In this document: piece by piece, positions 1 to 7,081 of the stretch
Layout: the number at the start of each line of letters is the position of its first letter
Numbering within the stretch: position 1 is the first letter of the stretch
Assembly: GCA_030267125.1 (NCBI GenBank)
Contig: JAJDJJ010000003.1
Coordinates: 1-64,000 of the forward strand
Origin: Bacteroidales bacterium OttesenSCG-928-B11
GTDB lineage: Bacteria > Bacteroidota > Bacteroidia > Bacteroidales > WCHB1-69
Length of the DNA stretch: 64,000 nt
Direction of reading: 5' to 3'
Notes under the pieces: generated by a model
What the model was told of the DNA's origin: nothing
Databases searched by the model: none
The model's input: the letters and a program-made list of their open reading frames with translations, nothing else
Position numbers and translations under genes: made by a program

Positions 1-460
1 TAGTGCAACCTATGAAACTATAGACAAGGACAAAGATAGCACAAAAAATTTTGTCGATTAGCCGATCTTCAGACAAATTATCAACTCAATACTAACCCAG
101 CTTTCACCCATCCGAACACATTCCTCGCATTGTCAGGAGGTGCGGGATCGCTGCGGTGGCGGCTATGTAGAGAAACAAAACACTGTGACTAAGACCTTGA
201 ATAATATGGTTGTTGCGGAAGAAATCAGTCGTTTGAACAAAGGACGATTTTACAAGCCACAAATAGCAAATTTGGGGAACTCCCGGCAGACACTCCTCAA
301 GTTGAACACAACCAAGAGGCTGGCACTGAAATACCCTCCTTCAACTATTGCATTATTCGGTGTTATATTTAGCCCTTAGCCCTTCTCTGTCTGCAATATT
401 TGCTAAGATCTATCAGAAATCCGTACTTTGTTAACCGCATATTTTAACCTGCGGAGCAAA
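1..460. other. Leading intergenic stretch without a convincing gene
   Basis: No ORF here has a recognisable family, ribosome-binding context or promoter. The 79-codon plus-strand ORF at 140-379 begins at a GTG with no supporting signal and its protein is not recognisable. The stretch may be the decayed end of something lying to the left of the window, but nothing in it proves that. Confidence 0.4.
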
Positions 461-462
461 AT

Positions 463-667
463 GTCCTGCAAGGACAGCGCACTATTAACCGTATTCTTCA
501 GATTACGGTTAATGATAGAACATCTCCCGTAAAGTCCCGCAGGGGACGATACTTATCTATATAGTTCTTCCCTCAAGTGTCGTTCCTGCGGGACTTGATA
601 GGAGTGGTGCCATCATTTCCTCCGTAGATTAAAATCTACGGTTAATAAAATGTCGTCCTTGCAGGAC
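463..667. repeat. Cluster of six short palindromes (REP-like)
   Basis: Six palindromes sit within about 200 bases. Four are related: GTCCTGCAAGGAC (463-475), GTCCCGCAGGGGAC (534-547), GTTCCTGCGGGAC (582-594) and GTCCTTGCAGGAC (655-667). Two others are an inverted repeat with arms ATTAACCGTA/TACGGTTAAT (484-513) and the palindrome CCGTAGATT-AA-AATCTACGG (622-641). Related short palindromes of this style are dispersed in many Bacteroidota genomes. Whether they are mobilised by a REP-associated transposase cannot be seen here, since none is encoded in the window. Confidence 0.6.
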
Positions 668-741
668 TTTTATAAGAAATATTTACCGGACAGCAATAAT
701 CGATTTTCAAAGAAGTGTCTTATGTTGTAAAATGTGAAAAC

Positions 742-772
742 AAAAAAAGTGTGGACTCGCCACACTTTTTTT
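742..772 (-). terminator. Rho-independent terminator after the beta-helix lipoprotein gene
   Basis: A perfect 6-bp stem GTGTGG/CCACAC with a 5-base loop is flanked by A7 and T7 runs. It lies 23 bases beyond the stop of the minus-strand lipoprotein gene and would end the TonB receptor-lipoprotein transcript. The symmetry would also allow termination in the other direction. Confidence 0.85.
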
Positions 773-794
773 GTTCTTTGAAAGTACAATTTTC

Positions 795-1973
795 TTAAAA
801 CGAATAGCCTGTCCAGAAGAAAGCGCTAGTAGCACAACCACTATTACCGGCTTCTACTTTTACGTTTGGAAATGTATCTTCTCCAAATTTGTATTCGGCA
901 GGATTACTTGTCAATTGATTGGTGATACTGATTGTAGAAGTAGCATCTCCATTTCCCTTTTTATCAGTCATATCTATTATAGCACCTGCGCTTTTAACGC
1001 TTCCGGTACCTTTTACCAATGCATTAATGATATTGGCTTTCGCACCACGGCGAATTTTCAGAACATTGTTCATCTGTTGTGCAGGGTCGCTACTTGCTGC
1101 TAATTTCAGATCAATCGTCATATTTTTAATAGTGAAGTTCGATTGATTTGAATGGTCGGGAAAATTTCCATCAAAGTTGCCGTCGGCTTCCACGCCGCTT
1201 GCATCCGATTCTGTGCTGGAATAACCTGCCGTCCAGATTCCGTAGCAATTTTCGAGCGTTCCATTCCAACCTTGTGTTACATCAAACATGTCGTCGTCAG
1301 AATTTACAACCAACAGGTTTTTTACGTTTACGCTACCGCCGAAAAATTCAACTCCATCATCTGAACCGTGAGGAATGTAAATGTTTTCGATTACGGTTCC
1401 GCTACCAACGCCGTTGAGTGTAAGTCCATTGTGCTCAACATCTGCACTTGAACGCGCTCCGGTATATTCAAGTATCAAGTAAGTGATTGAGCCGGAATTG
1501 TCAGCTGCATTAGTTCCGCCATACGTGTAAGCAGAGTTAATTTCGGTGGAACCGGTTGTTCCGCCTGCGAGCGGTGCACGACCATTAATGATAAGTCCGC
1601 CCCAATCACCTGCTTCCGGTTTGGCTGCATTTGAGGTCATTCTCACAGGTTTTTCAGCCGTTCCTTTGACATTGATTTTACCGCCTTGCAATACGAGAAT
1701 GTAATTGCTAAACCCTTTTTTTGCTTTAATTGTCGTTCCGGCGGGAATGTTCAAAACGCCGCCCTCTTCCACAATTAGCGGACCATCCAATAGATACACA
1801 ACCGAAGCATCGAGGGTTTTGGCGTTTGTTATCGAACCCGATAAGCTATTCTCAGCTACAGGTCCATCCGGGTCATCTCCTTCTTTTCCTTCTTTCTCGC
1901 AAGAGGTTAGTACTACGGAAGCTGTCAATGCGACTGCTCCCAAAAATTGTAAGAAAAATTTGTTCTTTTTCAT
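795..1973 (-). CDS. Predicted parallel beta-helix lipoprotein, partner of TonB receptor
   Basis: A 392-residue exported lipoprotein. The N-terminus has a Lys-rich start, a hydrophobic stretch and a lipobox ending in LTSC at about residue 25, so it should be anchored in the outer or inner membrane by the lipid. The body is rich in short Gly/Asn/Val strands such as GGVLNIPAGTTI and GDWGGLIINGRA, which is typical of right-handed parallel beta-helix proteins; an acidic loop (NSDDDMFD) could bind cations. It follows the TonB receptor by 36 bases on the same strand and has a strong terminator behind it, so the two form an operon. The shared promoter with pstS suggests phosphate-starvation control. 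The substrate is unknown; a surface-exposed capture or scaffold role for the receptor is inference. Confidence 0.75.
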   Translation of the reverse strand: MKKNKFFLQFLGAVALTASVVLTSCEKEGKEGDDPDGPVAENSLSGSITNAKTLDASVVYLLDGPLIVEEGGVLNIPAGTTIKAKKGFSNYILVLQGGKINVKGTAEKPVRMTSNAAKPEAGDWGGLIINGRAPLAGGTTGSTEINSAYTYGGTNAADNSGSITYLILEYTGARSSADVEHNGLTLNGVGSGTVIENIYIPHGSDDGVEFFGGSVNVKNLLVVNSDDDMFDVTQGWNGTLENCYGIWTAGYSSTESDASGVEADGNFDGNFPDHSNQSNFTIKNMTIDLKLAASSDPAQQMNNVLKIRRGAKANIINALVKGTGSVKSAGAIIDMTDKKGNGDATSTISITNQLTSNPAEYKFGEDTFPNVKVEAGNSGCATSAFFWTGYSF

Positions 1974-2009
1974 CTCTTTAAAAATTTAATTGTGAATAAA
2001 TGTATTTTG

Positions 2010-4790
2010 TTAAAATTTGTAACTTAATCCAAGACTAAAATCATGTCCTTTCTTAAATTCGTTGAGCGTGATTTTTTCGCCTGACGAACTCTCGCGTGTT
2101 AAGCGATAAGGCAGATTTAGCAGATTGGATGCTTTTATTTTTATAGCGAAATGTTTATTGAATGTATAGGATGCTACAAAATTGAGCGTTGGAACACTTT
2201 CCTCGATAATGTCGTTAAATCCTCCCGCTCCAATAGTATGAATACGGGCACTGAAATAGTTGAACACAAGCGACAGTGCTAAGTTTTGCTCTTTCTTCGT
2301 GAAATTATATGATATATCGGCATTGACGAGGAACGGGGAAGCTCCTTCGAGAGCGCTGTTTCGGACTTCGGTATTGCGAATGTCAAGTTTGAGATTGGTA
2401 TAAATATAGGATGCGCTCAATCCAACCGAAAGGCGGTTTGTTTGTTCCTGTTCGGCTTTGATACGGTTGAAAATATTTTTACGGAATTCCAACTCTACTC
2501 CGCCTACCGTTGCCTTATCGCTGATATTATTGTAGGTAAGCAAGCCGGCGGAGTTGCCTTCATCCACACGACCAATCGGGTTTTGGATATATTTGTAGAA
2601 ACCGGTAAGCGAAAGCAACTCGCTTGGACTTATATAATAATCCCATTTCAAATCCACATTGTAATTGTCCGAAGGCTTCAGATTAGGATTTCCCTGACTT
2701 GCAAAGGAGATATTCACATACTGATAGGGGGAAATTTCCTTCGATTGTGGCAGTGTGTAGGTCTTGCTCGCGCCTAAACGAATGGAGTGTTTATCATTGA
2801 TGTCGTATTTCAAATTGAGGTTCGGCAAGAAATAATTTTTGTCATTTTCTACTGTCCCGGGTGCGACGTGCTGCACTTGATAATCAATATCCATATCCAC
2901 AATATCCATTCTCAAACCGATGCTTCCGCTAAGTTTTTTCAAAAACTGATAAGATGCTTCTGCAAATGCGGAGTGAATATATTTTGTTACATCATAAGTA
3001 TTGGCATCGCCGGTTGTCATACGGAATTTATTATCTGTTAGATTTGCTTGGTTGTACAGGTCGTCTAATTTTACATCCTCTATATTGAAAAATCCGCTTA
3101 CAGCACTAAAGTTATATTCGACTGCTTCGAAATTGGTATTGGAAAAACGACCGACATATCCTATTTTCAGATGATTGTTCTTGGAGCGATTGTTGAATTG
3201 GTACGTCAAGGCGGCTTTTACATTGATGTCATCTTCTGTCAGCGCAGAAAAAAATCGTTTTTGTCGATTGCTTCCGGTCAAGATATAAGAATCTCCATCC
3301 TGTTGAGAGAAATAGTTTTCGCGTCTGTCGGGTTCCAGCAAGCCGGTTATAAGGTTGTACGAAACACCCACATCTAATTTTAATTTCTTAGACAATCCCC
3401 AGTCCGACAATAATTGATTTGTCAATAACATATTATCGTTGGTTTGTTGACGGCGCATAAAACCGATGTATTCGGGACTGTCCTGATGACGTTCGGAATT
3501 ATAGCCCGAATATTCGCCCACATATTGGTGATTGGCATGAACAAGCATGAAATTATACTGTAAACTGTGCTTGCGATTCATGTCGTATCTCAAATTTGCA
3601 AGGATGATTTGGTTGGTGTTTTGCGAATATTTATCGCCCGTTTGGTCTTGCCAAACAGTTCCTGCCGTGTTGGAATTGCGGATAGTCTCTTCTGTAAAAG
3701 AGTAATCGATGTTGTGCGTTACCACCGCAAAAAAGGAAAGTGGGTTTTTATTTTTTCCCAGTTTAAACAACTTACCGCCAGAGATGCCAAAACTGTGATT
3801 CAAAGGTAGCGACACCGTTGAAGGGTCTAAGCTGTTGGGGAAATCAAATTGATTATTTTCAGGTTGTTTTCTGTTGGCAAATCCGAAATAATTGGAGCCG
3901 TCCTGACGGAGAAAACCGCTTGTTCCGATAGCTGCAGTATTTACGCCTGCCGATACATCAACTCCCAACGCATAATCGTCCTCTAATTCTTTAGATGAGA
4001 TATTGATAACGGCACCGCCCACATCGGAATAATCGCCGGCACTGAACACTTTACTTACGCTGATGTTTTTGATAATATCCGTTGTAAAAAAATCCAATGA
4101 AATATTTTTGTATTCCGGGTCTTCGGAGGGAATTGGAAACCCGTTGAGCAGCGTAATATTGTAGCGGTCGCCTAATCCGCGAACAAACACATTCTTCACG
4201 CCCTCCTGTCGAGATACGCCCGAAACTTGCGCCACCGCCGCCTGCGCATCGCCAATTCCTTTGCGTGAAAGTTCATTAGCACCAACGGATTGCGTAGCGA
4301 CTAATGCTCTCTTTTGATCCATTATCAATGCGTTTTCACTTTCTCGATTGACCCGGGTCGTCACCACAACCGTTTTTAAAAGAACCTCATCAGATCTTAA
4401 CGACAACGTAACCTCAGTCTCTTTTCCGGCCTCAACGATCACGCCCTCTTTTTTGAGAGGCAAATAACCAAGATAAGATGTAACTAATATATATGTACCG
4501 GCAGGAACGTCATTAATAATGAAATTTCCACTTAAACTTGCGGCCGCACCAGTGGTAGTACCTTCAATCCTAACAACCGCGCCAATAAGAGGCGCAACGG
4601 TGTTGCTGTCAACAACAACTCCTTTTATCGTACCGGTTTGAGCAAAAATCACCGTACTCATAAAAGCAAAAATTAAGCACACAACTATCCGCAGTAAAAA
4701 TGGATTGCGACTCTCCCCTTTAAAAATTTTCAACTTTAACACATTCATTTTCATTCTCTTTTTCCTTGCTTTTTCACTCTTAATAATCAT
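2010..4790 (-). CDS. TonB-dependent outer-membrane receptor with carboxypeptidase-regulatory-like domain
   Basis: A 926-residue outer-membrane transporter driven by TonB-ExbBD. A signal peptide ends near residue 50 (FAFMSTVIFAQ). Next comes a carboxypeptidase-regulatory-like beta-sandwich (about 52-130, GTIKGVVVDSNT), then a plug domain with NVFVRGLGDRYN and DVGGAVINI, then a long beta-barrel ending in an aromatic C-terminus (LGLSYKF). No SusD partner is adjacent; the downstream gene is instead a beta-helix lipoprotein. The ATG at 4790 lies about 20 bases after the -7 box; a second ATG (MKMNVLK) about 36 bases further in is possible. The promoter region is nearly identical to that of pstS, pointing to induction when phosphate is scarce and perhaps to a phosphorus-containing ligand (inference). 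SusC-type glycan uptake is less likely without SusD. Confidence 0.85.
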   Translation of the reverse strand: MIIKSEKARKKRMKMNVLKLKIFKGESRNPFLLRIVVCLIFAFMSTVIFAQTGTIKGVVVDSNTVAPLIGAVVRIEGTTTGAAASLSGNFIINDVPAGTYILVTSYLGYLPLKKEGVIVEAGKETEVTLSLRSDEVLLKTVVVTTRVNRESENALIMDQKRALVATQSVGANELSRKGIGDAQAAVAQVSGVSRQEGVKNVFVRGLGDRYNITLLNGFPIPSEDPEYKNISLDFFTTDIIKNISVSKVFSAGDYSDVGGAVINISSKELEDDYALGVDVSAGVNTAAIGTSGFLRQDGSNYFGFANRKQPENNQFDFPNSLDPSTVSLPLNHSFGISGGKLFKLGKNKNPLSFFAVVTHNIDYSFTEETIRNSNTAGTVWQDQTGDKYSQNTNQIILANLRYDMNRKHSLQYNFMLVHANHQYVGEYSGYNSERHQDSPEYIGFMRRQQTNDNMLLTNQLLSDWGLSKKLKLDVGVSYNLITGLLEPDRRENYFSQQDGDSYILTGSNRQKRFFSALTEDDINVKAALTYQFNNRSKNNHLKIGYVGRFSNTNFEAVEYNFSAVSGFFNIEDVKLDDLYNQANLTDNKFRMTTGDANTYDVTKYIHSAFAEASYQFLKKLSGSIGLRMDIVDMDIDYQVQHVAPGTVENDKNYFLPNLNLKYDINDKHSIRLGASKTYTLPQSKEISPYQYVNISFASQGNPNLKPSDNYNVDLKWDYYISPSELLSLTGFYKYIQNPIGRVDEGNSAGLLTYNNISDKATVGGVELEFRKNIFNRIKAEQEQTNRLSVGLSASYIYTNLKLDIRNTEVRNSALEGASPFLVNADISYNFTKKEQNLALSLVFNYFSARIHTIGAGGFNDIIEESVPTLNFVASYTFNKHFAIKIKASNLLNLPYRLTRESSSGEKITLNEFKKGHDFSLGLSYKF

Positions 4791-4812
4791 TTCTATTTCT
4801 CATTTATTTTCG

Positions 4813-4875
4813 CGGCAAAAGTAGAATGCGATAGTTACAATGTTTCGTAGGAATTGTTACGGTTTGGATAAGAAT
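4813..4875 (-). promoter_or_regulatory. Promoter/operator of TonB receptor, near copy of pstS promoter
   Basis: Read on the minus strand, this has a perfect Bacteroidota -7 box TACTTTTGC (plus positions 4815-4823). Just upstream are two GTAAC half-sites exactly 22 bases apart (plus 4834-4838 and 4856-4860, as GTTAC). By eye 57 of 63 bases match 20317-20379 in front of pstS. A direct repeat spaced by two helical turns is what an OmpR/PhoB-family regulator would bind, so a Pho-box-like role is inferred. Confidence 0.75.
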
Positions 4876-5034
4876 GGAGGAGTTGAGAGTAATCTTTATA
4901 CTTTGATAAGTTAACGTTGTTATTGGCAGACGAACAGAAAAATATGATTGACAAATATTGAGGGAGAGATACAGCTTGTTGATATGATTTATCTGAAAAA
5001 AGGATTTATATGCCTGATATATTCATATTTTTAT

Positions 5035-5064
5035 TATCTTTGCAATTGTGTTTAAAAGCACAAT
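5035..5064 (+). promoter_or_regulatory. hipBA promoter with overlapping palindromic operator candidate
   Basis: TATCTTTGC at 5035-5043 is a full -7 box. One base later an inverted repeat ATTGTG-N8-CACAAT (5045-5064) covers the expected transcription start. A repressor bound there would block initiation, which is the usual autoregulation layout for HipB antitoxins. The binding protein is inferred from the neighbouring gene. Confidence 0.6.
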
Positions 5065-5088
5065 AATCAATGTTTTTAATCTTCAATT

Positions 5089-5406
5089 ATGGATATAGAC
5101 GCAATTATAAATATCTCTCCGGATTCTATCCTAAAAGGAATTGCCCTAAGGGTTAAAGAGAAAAGACTTGAGCAAAATCTTACACAAAAGGCATTCGCCA
5201 AACGTGCAGGCGTTGGGTATGATGCATATCGTACATTTGAGAATACCGGAGATATTACGCTTCGCAATCTTGTTTTGTGTGCCATCGCTTTAGATGATGC
5301 GGATGGTTTTACGGAATTGTTTACAAAAAAATCATATCAAAGCATAGATGAACTATTGAAAGCTCAAGAAGTTAAAAAAAGAAAGAGAGGCTCGCGCAAT
5401 GAATGA
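5089..5406 (+). CDS. hipB: HipB-like XRE-family antitoxin and autorepressor
   Basis: A 105-residue helix-turn-helix protein. The HTH lies about residues 24-70 (RLEQNLTQKAFAKRAGVGYDAY), with a basic C-terminal tail (KKRKRGSRNE). The stop overlaps the start of hipA by eight bases, the classic translational coupling of a type II toxin-antitoxin pair. The protein should bind HipA to neutralise it and bind DNA to repress the pair; the palindrome at 5045-5064 is the likely site. The assignment as HipB rests on the HTH plus the adjacent HipA rather than on a strong family signature. Confidence 0.8.
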   Translation: MDIDAIINISPDSILKGIALRVKEKRLEQNLTQKAFAKRAGVGYDAYRTFENTGDITLRNLVLCAIALDDADGFTELFTKKSYQSIDELLKAQEVKKRKRGSRNE

Positions 5407-6484
5407 AGTGAAAGTGATAGAAGTTTTTATGAACGCTGCAAAAGTTGGGCGGATTGCAATGACACCCGATTCTCTTTCTGCTTTTGAGTACGATTCCGAC
5501 TATTTATTATCCGGTAATTCTATTTCTCCATTTTATCTTCCGCTTAAAAAGGAACTGTTTATTGCCAAACGTACTCCCTTTAATGGAAATTTTGGTGTGT
5601 TCGATGATAGCCTTCCTGATGGTTGGGGGAATTTGATTCTCGATAGGTACCTTCAAAGCAAAGGGATTAATCCGCATAAGCTAACTATTCTTCAACGATT
5701 GGCATTAATTGGCAATACCGGACGCGGAGCCTTGGAGTATCGACCGGATTATAGTAAATCTACTGCCGATGAAATTATTAATTTCGATAAATTGGCTAAT
5801 GAAGCGGAAAAGATTCTCACTTCCGATTACGAAGGAGATTCTTTGGATACTTTGTACAAGTATGGAGGGTCTTCGGGTGGAGCAAGACCGAAAGTGTTTG
5901 TCAAAATTGACGGCAAGGAATGGCTTGTCAAGTTTAAAGCGGCAATGGATCCGCCAAATATCGGAGAAATAGAGTATAAGTACTCATTGCTTGCCAAAAA
6001 ATGCGGTATCAAGATGCCTGAAACCAAACTTTTTGAAGGAAAATATTTTGGAGTGGAGCGGTTCGATAGAACACCTGATAGTAAAATCCATACGGTAAGC
6101 GCTGCCGGACTTTTGAATGCGGATTACCGTGTGCCAAGTTTGGATTATGGAGATTTATTGCAATTGTGTCATATCCTTACTAAAAATATGGAAGAAGTGT
6201 ATTCACTTTTCCGCCAGATGGTTTTTAATATCGCCATCAGAAACCGCGATGACCATGCAAAGAATTTTGCATTTCAGTTAATTAATGGAGAATGGAAACT
6301 TTCTCCTGCTTACGACCTTTTGCCGAGCAGCGGATTTAACGGCTTCCACACCACAACGATCAACAACTCCGGCGAACCGACAACTGATGACATAATGGCT
6401 GTTGCTACTAAAGTCGGACTGAATAGGCAGCGAACGATGGAAATAACACAAGAGGTAGAGGAGCTTGTAAAAGAAGACAAATAG
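5399..6484 (+). CDS. hipA: HipA-family serine/threonine kinase toxin
   Basis: A 361-residue HipA-like kinase. The N-terminal HipA domain shows the hallmark DDSLPDGWG (about residues 68-76) and GNTGRGALEY (about 105-114). The kinase core has a glycine-rich loop SSGGARPK (about 157-164), whose serine corresponds in position to the autophosphorylated serine of known HipA proteins, and the catalytic motif RNRDDHAKNF (about 280-289). In characterised members HipA phosphorylates aminoacyl-tRNA synthetases and arrests translation. Shorter than E. coli HipA (440 residues) but both domains appear complete, so the toxin is probably functional. The target in this organism is unknown. Confidence 0.9.
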   Translation: MNEVKVIEVFMNAAKVGRIAMTPDSLSAFEYDSDYLLSGNSISPFYLPLKKELFIAKRTPFNGNFGVFDDSLPDGWGNLILDRYLQSKGINPHKLTILQRLALIGNTGRGALEYRPDYSKSTADEIINFDKLANEAEKILTSDYEGDSLDTLYKYGGSSGGARPKVFVKIDGKEWLVKFKAAMDPPNIGEIEYKYSLLAKKCGIKMPETKLFEGKYFGVERFDRTPDSKIHTVSAAGLLNADYRVPSLDYGDLLQLCHILTKNMEEVYSLFRQMVFNIAIRNRDDHAKNFAFQLINGEWKLSPAYDLLPSSGFNGFHTTTINNSGEPTTDDIMAVATKVGLNRQRTMEITQEVEELVKEDK

Positions 6485-6561
6485 TGAAATTCAGCGATTT
6501 TGTGAGGAATCTGAATTGCTGAAATGGGTATCTTTGTAGATAGGAAATTTGAAGTAGTAAA

Positions 6562-6578
6562 TGTGTCAATTGGACACA
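6562..6578. promoter_or_regulatory. Inverted repeat in gap before the restriction controller gene
   Basis: TGTGTC-N5-GACACA is a perfect 6-bp inverted repeat in the 240-base gap between hipA and the controller gene. It lies about 25 bases after a TATCTTTG sequence (6529-6536). It could be an operator for the XRE controller or for HipB. No second copy was found near the controller start, so the role is open. Confidence 0.3.
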
Positions 6579-6719
6579 ATATGACAGATAAATGATAAAT
6601 TTTGCGAGTACTCTAATGGGGATTTGAAAGATGTGAAACTTGTAGAAAATGACCAGATTCCTCTTGGAAAATGTTGAAAACTTTTTTGTAGTAAGCAATA
6701 ACAATTAAAGAAAAAATAT

Positions 6720-6727
6720 TACTTTTG
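6720..6727 (+). promoter_or_regulatory. -7 promoter box of the type IIG restriction locus
   Basis: TACTTTTG matches the Bacteroidota -7 box. The TTG used as the start of the ORF-track entry (6725) is the last part of this box, so translation cannot begin there; this moves the controller start downstream to the GTG at 6767. Confidence 0.6.
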
Positions 6728-6766
6728 ACAAAAAATGTCAAGTCAAATTATTCAAAACGAAAAAAT

Positions 6767-7081
6767 GTGAGTATTAATCAAACTATAGGCGAAATTCTCA
6801 GAGAGAACAGAGAAAAGAAAGGGCTACTTCTTAGGCAAGTTGCAGCTCTTCTTGATATTGATACCGCTATACTGAGTAAAATAGAACGCGGAGAGAGAAA
6901 AGCGAATAAAGGACTAATAATCAAACTTGCTGAAATTTTAGGTTTAAATAAAGAAGAATTATTAATCCATTATCTGAGCGAGAAAATTGCTTATGAATTG
7001 GTAGATGAGGATGTTGCTTCGCAAACTTTGAAAGTTGCAGAAAAAAGAGTAGAATACCTAAAAGCTCATAAGTCACAATGA
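6767..7081 (+). CDS. XRE-family controller protein of the type IIG restriction-modification locus
   Basis: A helix-turn-helix protein of about 104 residues; the HTH spans ILRENREKKG through KIERGERKANKG. The GTG at 6767 is chosen because the ORF-track TTG falls inside the -7 box. The stop overlaps the restriction enzyme start by four bases (ATGA), so the two are translationally coupled. Small HTH proteins in this position act as C proteins that delay or balance restriction expression after entry into a new host; this role is inferred from position. The C-terminal half (ELVDEDVASQTLKVAEKRVEYL) is helical and may dimerise. Confidence 0.75.
   Translation: MSINQTIGEILRENREKKGLLLRQVAALLDIDTAILSKIERGERKANKGLIIKLAEILGLNKEELLIHYLSEKIAYELVDEDVASQTLKVAEKRVEYLKAHKSQ

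Noticed and set aside
140-379. 79-codon plus-strand ORF
   Set aside because: GTG start without promoter or ribosome-binding signal, no recognisable protein, and position in a repeat-rich gap. Left out as a gene.
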